Assembly (NCBI GenBank): GCA_903834835.1
Contig: CAILKO010000057.1
Location: 124,001-188,000 of the forward strand
DNA: 64,000 bases
Source of the DNA: an uncultured Pseudomonadota bacterium
Lineage (GTDB): Bacteria > Pseudomonadota > Gammaproteobacteria > Burkholderiales > SG8-39
Direction: 5' to 3'
The first letter of the stretch is position 1; every line of letters starts with the position of its first letter. Position numbers and translations under genes: made by a program. Below the pieces are notes generated by a model. It ran no database searches. It was not told the DNA's origin and was given only the letters and a program-made list of their open reading frames with translations. Positions 7,894 to 16,168 of this stretch are shown in pieces.

Positions 7894-9066
7894 ATGGTGA
7901 AACGTATTGCACAGTTCGGCGTGCTGCTCGCGTCACTTCTGGGTGCGGCGGCGGTGCAGGCGCATCACGGCGGAGGGGCATTGCGCGTTGCCGCCATCCT
8001 GTCGCTGACAGGTTCCGCGAGCGGACTCGGGCAGCCCGCTGCCAGGGTGCTCGAGCTGGAGGTGCAGCGTGAGAATTCGGCGGGCGGCGTGCTCGAGCAC
8101 GAAGTCCGGCTCACTATCCGGGACGATGCGAGCGACCCCGCCCGCGCAGCGGTGCTGGCGAACGAGCTTGCAAACCCTTCGCGCACGGACGTTGTCATCG
8201 GGGGCAATGTGACCGGCACGAGTCTCGCGATCGCGCGCGCGGCCCAGAAGGCAGGGGTGCTCTTCATCGCGCTCGGCCTGAGCGCCCGCATCGTCGAACC
8301 CGGGCGCTCCTTTGTGTTCAAGACACCGCCTACGGACCGCATGGCGATCGCCGCCGTTCTTGGCGACATGCGCAAGCGCGGATTGCGTGAAATTCAGGTG
8401 CTCTATGTCAATGACGCGTTCGGACGCGCGGCGCGCAACGAGGTGCGGCTTTACACGCATCCGCAGGGACTGGGTTACAGGGAGTACGGCATCCGCCTGA
8501 TCGAGACCCTGGCCCTCGCGCCGGATGGCGGGGATGTCGCGGCGCGCCTGAAGCGAGTTGAGGCGCGTCCCGGGCGCGGTGTGCTGATCATTGCCGCCGG
8601 TGAGCTTGCATCGCAGGTGACGCGCGCATACCGCGAGACGGGAATCGGGCTGCCGGCCTACCAGACCCATGCCGCGGCATGTCCTGCCTTCCTTCGCGAG
8701 AGTGGCGTCGCCGCCGACGGGGTGCGCCTGCCGGTGCCGCCGCTTGCGCTTGCCGTGGAACGCGCGCCGGACGATCCTGCGCGCGCGCCGATGGAGGCCT
8801 TCGCGCGCGTTTACCGGGAACGTTTTGGCGACGAACCTTGCGCAAACGCCGGCTACGCGCGCGACGCCATCGGACTCGTGTTCAATGCGATGTCGCGCAT
8901 CGAAGGATCCGGCTTCGGCAATCTGCGTATCGCTCTCGAACTCACCCCGGACTACCGCGGGGTGACCGGCCGCTACCAACTGCATCCGTCGAACCATCTC
9001 GGTCTGGCGCCCTCGGCCTTGCGCATGGCGGAGGTGCGCGGCGGGCGATTCGTGCCAGTCGATTGA
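7894..9066 (+). CDS. ABC-type substrate-binding protein, branched-chain amino acid receptor family (orphan)
   Basis: This is a periplasmic ligand receptor of the LivJ/Peripla_BP_6 type. The chosen ATG has GAGGG 5 nt upstream and gives a proper signal peptide (MVKRIAQFGVLLASLLGAAAVQA) before HHGGGALRVAAILSLTGSASGLG, the first strand of the binding fold. The frame is open 34 codons further upstream but those codons are not signal-like. The mature protein is about 366 residues and retains the conserved MAIAAVL / EIQVLYVND hinge region. No permease or ATPase genes are adjacent, so it either serves a transporter elsewhere or acts as a sensor partner. An FNR-like promoter precedes it. Confidence 0.85.
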   Translation: MVKRIAQFGVLLASLLGAAAVQAHHGGGALRVAAILSLTGSASGLGQPAARVLELEVQRENSAGGVLEHEVRLTIRDDASDPARAAVLANELANPSRTDVVIGGNVTGTSLAIARAAQKAGVLFIALGLSARIVEPGRSFVFKTPPTDRMAIAAVLGDMRKRGLREIQVLYVNDAFGRAARNEVRLYTHPQGLGYREYGIRLIETLALAPDGGDVAARLKRVEARPGRGVLIIAAGELASQVTRAYRETGIGLPAYQTHAAACPAFLRESGVAADGVRLPVPPLALAVERAPDDPARAPMEAFARVYRERFGDEPCANAGYARDAIGLVFNAMSRIEGSGFGNLRIALELTPDYRGVTGRYQLHPSNHLGLAPSALRMAEVRGGRFVPVD

Positions 9067-9103
9067 CGGCGGCCACGGGCACTGGCTGGCAGGTATCCCG
9101 CGC

Positions 9104-10414
9104 ATGAACTTCGACTGGCTGGCTGAGCAGGAGCTGGAACTCCTGCCCCGGTTGCTGACGGCGCTCGGCATCGGCCTCCTGATCGGGCTGGAGCGCGAGC
9201 GCAATCCGACAGCCAAAGCCGGGCTGCGCACATTCGCCATGGTGGCGCTGTCCGGCGGTACTGCCGCGGTGCTCGCGCAGGTCTTCGATGCACCGTCGAT
9301 CTACGCAGTGGGCCTCGCCGCAGTGATGCTGATGATGATCGGCGCCTATTATGCGACGGGCTTCTCGGCGCATGCCGCGGGCGACCCGGAGTCTGCGCGC
9401 GATGCGGATCCCGGCACCACCACGATCGCCGCCGCGGGCGCCTGCTACCTCATCGCCGGCCTGGCGGTTTCGGATTCGGCGCGACTCGCGGTGATCCTCG
9501 CCGTGATTGTGACCGTGTTGCTGTACTTCAAGTCCGAACTCGGCGGTGCGGCGCGCGGACTCGAGCGCCGCGATCTGGTATCCATCCTGCAGTTCGCGGT
9601 CGTCGCATTCGTGGTCCTTCCGGTGCTTCCCGACCGCGGATTCGGTCCCTACGAGGTGCTCAATCCGCGCGACATCTGGCTCATGGTGGTGCTCGTCAGT
9701 GGTGTGTCACTTGCAGGCTATGTCGCGATGAAGATTGCGGGCCCGGGTCAGGGTACGGGCCTGCTGGGCGTGCTGGGTGGCCTGGTCTCGAGCACCGCGA
9801 CGACACTCACCTTTTCCCGGCACGTGCGGTCGGGCACCGTTGCGATGGAGGTCGCGCGGCGGGTAATCCTCGTCGCGAATCTGACCCTGCTCGCGCGTCT
9901 CGCCGTGCTGGCGGCGCTCGTCGCGCCGAGCGTGCTGGCCGTGTTCGCGCCGGTAATGGGGGGCGCCATGGGGGCAGGCCTCACGGCGATGGCGCTTTCA
10001 CGTCGCCCGGAGGGTGCGCAGGCGGTGCTCGCAGTTCCCCGGTATGGCAACCCTGCAGAGTTGCGCGCGGCGATCGGTTTTGCGCTCTTCTATGCCTTGG
10101 TGCTTGTCGCCGGCGCCTGGATCGGCGAACGCTGGGGCAGCGTGGGACTCTATGCCCTGTCGGCCGCCAGCGGCGTAACGGACGTCGATGCGATCACGCT
10201 CTCCAACCTGCGGCGCTTCGGCCTCGATGAACTGACGGCGGAGCGGGTGGTTGCAGCCACGCTGGTTGCGGTCACGAGCAACAGCCTGTTCAAACTGGCG
10301 ATCGTGCGCTTCACCGGCGGACCCGCCCTTTTCGGCCACTGCCTGCCGACCTTCTTCGCAGCAATCGCAGGGGGCGGTATCGCGCTGGTGCTGGCGACGC
10401 GGATACCTGCCTGA
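9104..10414 (+). CDS. MgtC/SapB and DUF4010 integral membrane protein
   Basis: This is a multi-spanning inner-membrane protein. The N-terminal MgtC/SapB domain shows LLTALGIGLLIGLERERN and RTFAMVALSGGTAAVL; the C-terminal DUF4010 part contains the repeated hydrophobic helices and the end motif SAASGVTDVDAITLSNL. Length of 436 residues fits this fused family. The function is not firmly known; MgtC domains are linked to magnesium limitation and acid adaptation. It begins 37 bp after the receptor gene, so it may be cotranscribed from the same FNR-like promoter. Confidence 0.88.
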   Translation: MNFDWLAEQELELLPRLLTALGIGLLIGLERERNPTAKAGLRTFAMVALSGGTAAVLAQVFDAPSIYAVGLAAVMLMMIGAYYATGFSAHAAGDPESARDADPGTTTIAAAGACYLIAGLAVSDSARLAVILAVIVTVLLYFKSELGGAARGLERRDLVSILQFAVVAFVVLPVLPDRGFGPYEVLNPRDIWLMVVLVSGVSLAGYVAMKIAGPGQGTGLLGVLGGLVSSTATTLTFSRHVRSGTVAMEVARRVILVANLTLLARLAVLAALVAPSVLAVFAPVMGGAMGAGLTAMALSRRPEGAQAVLAVPRYGNPAELRAAIGFALFYALVLVAGAWIGERWGSVGLYALSAASGVTDVDAITLSNLRRFGLDELTAERVVAATLVAVTSNSLFKLAIVRFTGGPALFGHCLPTFFAAIAGGGIALVLATRIPA

Positions 10415-10439
10415 GGGCGCGTCGGTCAGGTCCGTCGGG

Positions 10440-10592
10440 CTAGCGCAGCCAGACCCGCAGACCGGTATCGAAAGCCTGCATGATGGTCGGCTGCATGGTG
10501 CCGATCATCAGGAACAGCAGAATGAGCCCGCCCAGCAGCGTGACCGGGAAGCCGATGCTGAAGAGATTCAGTTGCGGCGCCGCGCGCGCCAT
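10440..10592 (-). pseudogene. fliR: fliR 3' fragment (flagellar export protein C-terminus)
   Basis: In the minus-strand frame ending at the TAG complement of 10440-10442, about 50 codons encode ARAAPQLNLFSIGFPVTL followed by a hydrophobic helix and QPTIMQAF. This matches the C-terminal end of the flagellar type III export protein FliR, including the conserved PQ-N-F-GFP segment. The rest of fliR is absent: usp begins immediately upstream and no other flagellar gene is in the window. It is therefore a remnant of a lost flagellar gene. Confidence 0.8.
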
Positions 10593-10614
10593 CCGGCATC
10601 CGCGCCGCGCAAGC

Positions 10615-11058
10615 TCAGCGGCAGACGAGTACCGGTATCTTGGTGTGGGTCAGCACCTTGACTGTCACGCTTCCCAGGATCAGGCCTTCAAGACCCTTGC
10701 GTCCGTGCGAACCCATGACGATCAGATCGCACTTCTTCGAAGTTGCCGCGTGTATGACTTCCTTCCAGGCATCCTCGCTCTCCGCGATCAGCCCGTCATA
10801 GGGAACGCCCATCGTCGTCGCCTCGATCTCGACGGCGGCGAGCGCCTTCTTCGCCTCCTTTTCGTGCGCTTCGCGCAGGTGCTTCTCGACGATGGTGTGG
10901 CCTTCCGCAGTGCCCTCGGTGTAGAAACCGGCGCTGGCCGGCATCACGCTCAGACCCGTGAGGCGGGCGCCGACGGATTTTGCGAGCGCTGCCGCGGTGC
11001 GCACCGCCTTCATGGAAAGTTGCGAGCCGTCGGTCGGTACCAGGATGTGCTTGTACAT
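10615..11058 (-). CDS. universal stress protein (UspA family)
   Basis: This 147-residue protein has one Usp domain. It opens with MYKHILVPTDGS and ends with the ATP-binding loop MGSHGRKGLEGLILGS-V, matching G-2x-G-9x-G-S/T, so it should bind ATP. The ATG chosen has GGAGGG about 8 nt upstream; the frame remains open further 5' but those codons are not Usp-like. The upstream region carries an FNR-like box with a matching -10, as is common for usp genes induced at low oxygen. It stands next to the fliR fragment. Confidence 0.95.
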   Translation of the reverse strand: MYKHILVPTDGSQLSMKAVRTAAALAKSVGARLTGLSVMPASAGFYTEGTAEGHTIVEKHLREAHEKEAKKALAAVEIEATTMGVPYDGLIAESEDAWKEVIHAATSKKCDLIVMGSHGRKGLEGLILGSVTVKVLTHTKIPVLVCR

Positions 11059-11122
11059 TGAAACCCTCCGTTTCTCTGTGATCTGGAATCCGGCCGGGAA
11101 CCCGGGCCGGGGTGGCGGGTTC

Positions 11123-11163
11123 AGACTACGCCGGCCGGACCGGCGGTCCTTGACGCATGTCAA
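11123..11163 (-). promoter_or_regulatory. FNR/Anr-type promoter of usp
   Basis: TTGACGCATGTCAA (11150-11163) is a perfect palindrome of the TTGAC-N4-GTCAA type. The leftward -10-like TAGTCT (complement of 11123-11128) is centred 31 bp away, matching class II FNR spacing for the usp gene. Confidence 0.65.
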
Positions 11164-11190
11164 GCGCAAGGAAGGAGGCGTGACGGGTCT

Positions 11191-11232
11191 CCAGAATAAA
11201 TTGGTAACATAAACGTTACTATGTTATTCTGG
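11191..11232. repeat. dispersed AT-rich palindrome, copy 1
   Basis: The core GTAACAT-AA-ACGTTAC (11204-11219) is nested in a larger inverted repeat sharing the same centre, with outer arms CCAGAATAA and TTATTCTGG. It lies after the osmC-like gene and upstream of usp. Three related copies occur in the window. Confidence 0.75.
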
Positions 11233-11263
11233 CGGTGGAAATTTCCTCGGTCAGTCTCTGGCG

Positions 11264-11719
11264 CTATCTGAGACGCGCACCGAGACTGTCGGTGATCCGC
11301 ACCTCGATCGGCACGGCAGAGCTGATGCTGCTGGCCACGGTGCAGAAATCCTCGAATTGCGCGAGCGCGCGCTCGAGGTGTTGCAGGCCCGCACCCGGCA
11401 CACCGATCTCGATCTCCACGCGCATGCCGAGCACGCGCATGCGACCGGCCGGGTTCCGTCCCACCGTCGGGTACACCCGGGTGCGAATCGGAGAAGGATC
11501 CTGCTTGAACTTGCGCAGCGCGAAATAGAGGCTGTCCGACAGGCAGTTGCCGGTCGCCGCGGCGAGGAGCTGCAGCGGCGAGGGGCCCTTGCCACCCCCG
11601 AGAGGCGGGTGTTCGTCGGATTCGATCGCGGGCAGGGCCGGGTCGAACCGGATCTGGTAGTGGAAGGCTTCCTGCTGCAGCAGTTCGGCTGCAGGAACGG
11701 TGTCGGTAGTTTCACTCAT
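11264..11719 (-). CDS. OsmC/Ohr-family protein
   Basis: This is a 151-residue OsmC-fold protein; family members reduce organic hydroperoxides or related thiol species through two cysteines. The first cysteine sits in the helix LLAAATGNCLSDSLYFAL and the second in AQFEDFCTVASSIS, both at family-typical positions. A glycine-rich GGGKGPSPLQLL lead-in is also typical. It is the last gene of the bigR-yeeE-yeeE-sulP run, 12 bp after sulP, which suggests a role in handling sulfane sulfur or persulfides rather than peroxides; this is inference from the operon. Confidence 0.88.
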   Translation of the reverse strand: MSETTDTVPAAELLQQEAFHYQIRFDPALPAIESDEHPPLGGGKGPSPLQLLAAATGNCLSDSLYFALRKFKQDPSPIRTRVYPTVGRNPAGRMRVLGMRVEIEIGVPGAGLQHLERALAQFEDFCTVASSISSAVPIEVRITDSLGARLR

Positions 11720-11731
11720 GTTGCGGCTCCT

Positions 11732-13426
11732 TCAGGCGGCACGGGCGGCGACGGCCGCGTGGGTACTCAGGTAGACGCGGCCCTTCAGCCGCGCGCCCAG
11801 CTCTGTCGGTTCGAGCCGGTCCATCACCGGCCCCTTCACTTCGGCAAGCGCGAGTTCGATGCCGCGCTTCGAGAGCTCCTGCTCAAGCGCTGTCAGCTCC
11901 TCCAGCGCGGTGGCATCAATGTGATTTACCGCTGAGCAGATGAGCACCAGGCGGCGCGTGCCCGGGTTCGCGGCGATCAGTTGCCTGATCCGCGTCTCCA
12001 CCGCTTCGATATTGCCGAAGAACAGGCTCTCATCGACGCGTACTGCGATCAGACCGGGCAGTGTTTCCACATCGTGGCGCTCCACGTTTCGGAAGTGCTC
12101 GGTGCCAGGCACCCTGCCGACCAGCGCCATGTGCGGGTGGCTGGTGCGCCAGATGAGCATGCCGATCGAGAGTGCGACGCCGATCAGGATGCCCTGCTCG
12201 ACGCCGAGCGCGAGTACTCCGGACGCGGTAGCAATCCAGGACCAGGCATCCGCGCGATCGTAACGCCAGGCGCGGCGCATTGTGCCGATGTCGACGAGCG
12301 GCAGTACGGCCGCGATGATGGTGGCGGCGAGTACCGCCTGCGGAAGGGGCCGGAAGAGCCCGGTGAGCCCGAGCACAACGAGGGCCATCAGCAGCGCGGA
12401 AATGATGCCGGCGAGCGGCGTGTTTGCGCCTGCGGCGAAATTGACGACTGAACGGGCGAACCCGCCGGTGACCGGAAACCCGCCCGAGATAGCGCTCGCA
12501 AGGTTGCCTGCACCGAGTCCGGCGAGTTCCTGATTCGCGCGGATGCGCTCGCCGCGGCGCGCGGCAAGCGAGCGGCCGACGGAATAGCTCTCGACGAAAC
12601 CGACGAGGGCGATCAGCAGCGCGGGCGCCCACAATGCGCCCAGCGAGGACGCATCCGGCAGCGGCAATACGGGGGCAGGCAAACCCAGGGGCACGCGGCC
12701 GACCACTGCGACACCTGCATGCTGGTCGAGCCGGAACAGGTGAACGATGGCGGCGCTCAGGATGATCGCGAGCATCGGTGCAAGGCGCGCGCCGAGATCG
12801 GCCGCGCGCGGGGTCAGGACGCGCCCGAGCAGGCTGGCGGCGTAGCGCCGCGCCAGCAGCAGGAAGGCAAGCGCGGCGAGGCCGATGGCGGTCGTGGTCG
12901 GGTTAAGGCCGGGCAGTGCGCCAATGACATGCATGAGAATGTCGATCGCGCCGTTGCCCGGCGCCGCGACGCCGAGCAGATGCTTTGCCTGCCCGATGGT
13001 GATCAGCACTGCCGAGCCCGATATGAATCCAGCGATGACCGGGTGGCTGAGGAGGCTTGCCATGAAGCCCAGGCGCAGCAGCCCGAAGACGATGAGCAAG
13101 ACACCGGAGATCAGCGCGAGCTGGCCCGCGAGCGCGACGTATTCCGGGCTGCCCGGTGCAGCGAGACCTGTGAGCGCCGTGGCCGTCATGAGGGAAATCA
13201 CCGCAACGGGTCCTACCGCCAGCGTCATGCTCGAGCCGAAGAGCGCATAGGCAAGGAGCGGCAGCATGCTCGCATAGAGCCCTGTTTCGGGCGGCATGCC
13301 GGCGAGCATCGCGTAGGCGAGGCTCTGCGGCACCAGCATGGCGGTGACGATGAGGCCGGCGACGAGGTCGCCAGGAAGCTTTGACCGCTGATACTCGCGC
13401 AGCCAGACCGGCAGCCAGTTCGTCAT
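11732..13426 (-). CDS. SulP-family anion transporter with STAS domain
   Basis: This is a SLC26/SulP inner-membrane permease, probably for sulfate or a related oxyanion. The 564-residue protein begins with the conserved LPGDLVAGLIVTAMLVPQSLAYAMLAG, has about 12 to 14 hydrophobic segments, and ends with a cytoplasmic STAS domain (LVLICSAVNHIDATALEELTALE). It lies 19 bp downstream of the second YeeE-type gene and 12 bp upstream of the osmC-like gene, inside the sulfide-response operon. A likely job is export or exchange of sulfur oxyanions formed by persulfide oxidation. Substrate is not visible in the sequence. Confidence 0.92.
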   Translation of the reverse strand: MTNWLPVWLREYQRSKLPGDLVAGLIVTAMLVPQSLAYAMLAGMPPETGLYASMLPLLAYALFGSSMTLAVGPVAVISLMTATALTGLAAPGSPEYVALAGQLALISGVLLIVFGLLRLGFMASLLSHPVIAGFISGSAVLITIGQAKHLLGVAAPGNGAIDILMHVIGALPGLNPTTTAIGLAALAFLLLARRYAASLLGRVLTPRAADLGARLAPMLAIILSAAIVHLFRLDQHAGVAVVGRVPLGLPAPVLPLPDASSLGALWAPALLIALVGFVESYSVGRSLAARRGERIRANQELAGLGAGNLASAISGGFPVTGGFARSVVNFAAGANTPLAGIISALLMALVVLGLTGLFRPLPQAVLAATIIAAVLPLVDIGTMRRAWRYDRADAWSWIATASGVLALGVEQGILIGVALSIGMLIWRTSHPHMALVGRVPGTEHFRNVERHDVETLPGLIAVRVDESLFFGNIEAVETRIRQLIAANPGTRRLVLICSAVNHIDATALEELTALEQELSKRGIELALAEVKGPVMDRLEPTELGARLKGRVYLSTHAAVAARAA

Positions 13427-13445
13427 GGGGGTCCTGTCCCCGTGC

Positions 13446-13883
13446 TCAGGCGGCGTGTTTTGTCGGCCGGCGCGAGAGACGCTCCGCCACGACGTAGATC
13501 AGGATGCCGGCGAGCATTGCCACGGTGAACACGCCGGCCTGTTCCTGACCTGCTCCGAGCGATACCAGGGCGGGGCCCGGGCAAAATCCCGCCAGTCCCC
13601 AGCCGATGCCGAATGCAAGGCTACCCAGCACCAGACGGCGGTCGATGTGGCTCGTTTTCGGCAGGTGCATCGCGCCGCCGAGCAGATTCACCGTGCGCCG
13701 CTTTGCGAAGGTGAAGGCGACGAGGCCCACGGCGATGGCACCCCCCATCACGAATGCGAGGGAGGGATCCCAGTTTCCGGCGAGATCCAGAAAGCCGATG
13801 ACCTTTCCCGGGTCGGTCATGCCGGCAAGAATGAGGCCGAGGCCGAACACCAGGCCTGAAGCGAAGGCTGCGATGGCATTCAT
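13446..13883 (-). CDS. YeeE/YedE-type (DUF6691) sulfur transport half-protein
   Basis: This is a 145-residue inner-membrane protein, the second half of a split YeeE/YedE sulfur-species transporter. It shows four hydrophobic segments and the family motifs GLILAGMTDPGKVIGFLDL and GWGLAGFCPGPALVSLGAG with the conserved cysteine in FCPGP. Known relatives occur in pairs next to BigR and Blh and are thought to move thiosulfate or sulfane sulfur. It follows the first half by 17 bp and precedes sulP by 19 bp. Confidence 0.9.
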   Translation of the reverse strand: MNAIAAFASGLVFGLGLILAGMTDPGKVIGFLDLAGNWDPSLAFVMGGAIAVGLVAFTFAKRRTVNLLGGAMHLPKTSHIDRRLVLGSLAFGIGWGLAGFCPGPALVSLGAGQEQAGVFTVAMLAGILIYVVAERLSRRPTKHAA

Positions 13884-13900
13884 GGTGATCTCCTTTTGAA

Positions 13901-14332
13901 TCAGGCGAGGACGTGGCGCGCGAAATACACGGTCACGAAGCCCGCGCCCATGAAGACAAGCGTTGCGACGAGCGAGCGCGGCGACAGTCTCGACAGGCCG
14001 CAGACGCCGTGACCGCTGGTGCAGCCCGATCCGTAGCTCGTGCCGATTCCGACGACGAGTCCCGCGACGAGCAGCATTCCCGTGGAGGCGTCGATGCGCG
14101 GATGTACCGCCGGCGCGACGAGCAGCCAGAGCGATGGCGCGACGAGCAGGCCCGCGATGAAGGCGGCACGCCAGGATGCGTCCTCACGCCTGCCGTTCAG
14201 CAGCCCGCCGAGGATGCCGCTGATGCCCGCGATGCGGCCGTTCAGCAGCACGAACAGGGCCGCGGCGATGCCGATCAGAACGCCTCCCGCGAGCGAAGTC
14301 CAGGGGGTGAAATGGGTCCAGTCGATGGTCAT
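13901..14332 (-). CDS. YeeE/YedE-type sulfur transport half-protein
   Basis: This is the first half of the pair, 143 residues with several membrane segments. It shows GGVLIGIAAALFVLLNGRIAGISGI and the conserved cysteine motif YGSGCTSGHGVCGLSRLSPRS, which is the sulfur-relay signature of YeeE/YedE proteins. It begins 13 bp downstream of the bigR-like regulator, with a GGAGG-like site between, so regulator and transporter are one transcript. Confidence 0.92.
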   Translation of the reverse strand: MTIDWTHFTPWTSLAGGVLIGIAAALFVLLNGRIAGISGILGGLLNGRREDASWRAAFIAGLLVAPSLWLLVAPAVHPRIDASTGMLLVAGLVVGIGTSYGSGCTSGHGVCGLSRLSPRSLVATLVFMGAGFVTVYFARHVLA

Positions 14333-14345
14333 TGCGCGTTCCTCC

Positions 14346-14669
14346 TTATCGGTTCTTGCCGCCGCCGCAGAATTGCTGATAGAGCACCTTGAGCACCGCG
14401 AGCGCCCGCGGGCTGCGCACGCGGTAGTAGATCTGCCGGCCTTCGCGCCGTGTGTCGACGAGCGCTTCTTCTCGCAGCACCGAGAGTTGCTGCGAGAGCG
14501 TCGGCTGAAGGATGCCGAGAGCGGCTTCGAGCTCGCTCACGCATCGCTCGCCGCCGGAGAGTTCGCACAGAATCAGCAGCCGGTCCGGATTGGCAAGCGC
14601 CTTCATGAGGCGAGAGGCCTCCGCAGCGGCCTGCTGCATGGTTTCCGGGTCGATGGTCTGTGCGGGCAT
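14346..14669 (-). CDS. bigR: ArsR-family sulfide/persulfide-sensing repressor (BigR/SqrR type)
   Basis: This 107-residue winged-helix ArsR protein should repress both its own operon and the divergent hydrolase. The family-typical start (PETMQQAAAEASRLMKALANPDRLLILCEL) includes the first sensing cysteine, a second in GGERCVSELE; the recognition helix region is LQPTLSQQLSVLREEALVDTRREGRQIYY, and no metal-binding ELCVCDL motif is present. BigR and SqrR sense persulfides by forming a di- or tetrasulfide bond; a C-terminal cysteine expected around residue 103 is visible in LYQQFCGGGKN. The AT-rich operator lies just upstream. Confidence 0.9.
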   Translation of the reverse strand: MPAQTIDPETMQQAAAEASRLMKALANPDRLLILCELSGGERCVSELEAALGILQPTLSQQLSVLREEALVDTRREGRQIYYRVRSPRALAVLKVLYQQFCGGGKNR

Positions 14670-14689
14670 GGAGTCGGTTCGGGTTCAAT

Positions 14690-14752
14690 TCATATTCACG
14701 ATTTATAATATATTATGAAATAATATATTTAACAATATAATATTTATCAGGC
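14690..14752. promoter_or_regulatory. AT-rich BigR operator / divergent promoter
   Basis: This stretch is almost pure A/T in a GC-rich genome. It contains the exact inverted repeat AATATATTAT / ATAATATATT with a 3-nt gap (14707-14729) and a further partial arm (TATAATATT). It lies between bigR and blh, where BigR boxes with this kind of AT palindrome are known, and would hold both divergent promoters. Confidence 0.8.
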
Positions 14753-14805
14753 GCCACCGAGACCCGCGTCCCCGCGCGGGAAGGCAGGCGCAACGGAGGT
14801 CACCC

Positions 14806-15675
14806 ATGCGCGGCAAACCCGTCACGATCGAGCCCTTTTTCGATACCTATACCGATACCTGGACCTATGTGGTGCATGCGGGTCCCGGAACGGCCTGCGC
14901 GATCATCGACCCGGTGCTCGACTACGATCAGAAATCCGGTCGCACGAGCACCGTCTCGGCGCACAAGCTCGTCGAGTACATCCGCTACAACGACCTGAAG
15001 ACCGAGTGGATACTGGAGACCCATGCCCATGCCGATCATCTCTCCGCCTCGGCCTGGCTGAAGGCGCAGCTGGGCGGCAGGATCGCGATCGGCAGCGAGA
15101 TACGCGCCGTGCAGGGCGTGTTCAGAAAGATATTCAATCTCGAGCCCGGCTTTGCCACCGATGGCTCGCAGTTCGACCATCTCTTCAGCGACGGCGAAAA
15201 GTTCCGTATCGGCGAACTGGAAGCCGAGGCGCTGCATCTGCCTGGTCACACGCCCGCCGACATGGCCTATCGAATCGGCGGCGCTGTGTTCGTGGGCGAC
15301 ACGATCTTCATGCCGGACGTGGGGACGGCGCGCTGCGATTTTCCGGGCGGCGACGCGCGCATGCTGTACCGATCCATACGCCGCCTGCTCGATCTGCCGC
15401 CGGAGACCGTGCTCTACATGTGCCATGACTATCCGGCGCCCGGGCGCAAGCCCGCCTGCCGCACCACGGTGGCGGACGAGCGGGCGAAAAACATGCATGT
15501 GCGCGACGGTGTCGGCGAGGCGGACTTCGTCGCGATGCGCGCGAAACGCGATGCGGGGCTGGACATGCCGCGTCTCATCCTGCCTTCTGTCCAGGTGAAC
15601 ATCCGGGCCGGCAACTTCCCGCCGCAGGATGACAACGGCATCGCCTACCTGCGCATACCGCTGAACGCGCTCTGA
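14806..15675 (+). CDS. blh: Blh/ETHE1-like persulfide dioxygenase (metallo-beta-lactamase fold)
   Basis: This is the BigR-linked hydrolase, expected to oxidise glutathione persulfide to sulfite with a mononuclear iron. The 289-residue protein shows THAHADHLSA, PGHTPADM, GDTIFMPDVGTARCDFPGG and CHDY, together giving the iron ligands and the ETHE1-type DxGxxRxDFPGG substrate motif. A GGAGG site stands 5 nt before the ATG. It is transcribed divergently from the bigR operon across the AT-rich operator, the standard arrangement. Confidence 0.95.
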   Translation: MRGKPVTIEPFFDTYTDTWTYVVHAGPGTACAIIDPVLDYDQKSGRTSTVSAHKLVEYIRYNDLKTEWILETHAHADHLSASAWLKAQLGGRIAIGSEIRAVQGVFRKIFNLEPGFATDGSQFDHLFSDGEKFRIGELEAEALHLPGHTPADMAYRIGGAVFVGDTIFMPDVGTARCDFPGGDARMLYRSIRRLLDLPPETVLYMCHDYPAPGRKPACRTTVADERAKNMHVRDGVGEADFVAMRAKRDAGLDMPRLILPSVQVNIRAGNFPPQDDNGIAYLRIPLNAL

Positions 15676-15742
15676 CGATCCTGCATCCCGGCCCCGCAGG
15701 GGTTATGCTGGGCGCTTCGTCACCCGCTTTCGAGGACCTCGC

Positions 15743-16168
15743 ATGAAATCGCTGCGCCGCCTGCCTGCCGACCGCAAGATTGCCGGCGTTTGCGCCGGAC
15801 TGGGCGAATACTTCGCGATCGATCCAGCCTTCGTGCGGCTGCTGTTCCTCGCCGCATTCTTCTTCGGCGGTGCCGGACTGCTCGTCTATCTGGTCATGTG
15901 GATCATGATACCGGCGGTGCCGGGTGTATCGGTGGCCGCGCCGGCGCGCCTGCACCTTTCGATCGTGAATCGAAAACTCGCAGGCGTGTGCGGCGGACTG
16001 GGCGAGTTCTTCAGCCTGGATCCGGTGCTGTTCCGGGTGGGCTTCGTGGTGCTCACGCTGGCCTGGGGTTTCGGCCTGCCACTCTATGCGGCATTCTGGC
16101 TCGTGATGCCGCGCGCGCAGGCGGGGGCATCGGTGCTGCCGGATCAACGGCCGGGAAGCGCTGGATGA
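15743..16168 (+). CDS. tandem PspC-domain membrane protein
   Basis: This 141-residue inner-membrane protein consists of two consecutive PspC domains, each beginning with an R-K-IAGVC-GLGE-F-DP signature (KIAGVCAGLGEYFAIDPAFVR and KLAGVCGGLGEFFSLDPVLFR) and ending with a hydrophobic helix pair. PspC in enterobacteria senses or relieves membrane stress; the tandem form without other psp genes is less understood. Its TGA overlaps the ATG of the cyclase gene (ATGA), so the two are translationally coupled. Confidence 0.9.
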   Translation: MKSLRRLPADRKIAGVCAGLGEYFAIDPAFVRLLFLAAFFFGGAGLLVYLVMWIMIPAVPGVSVAAPARLHLSIVNRKLAGVCGGLGEFFSLDPVLFRVGFVVLTLAWGFGLPLYAAFWLVMPRAQAGASVLPDQRPGSAG

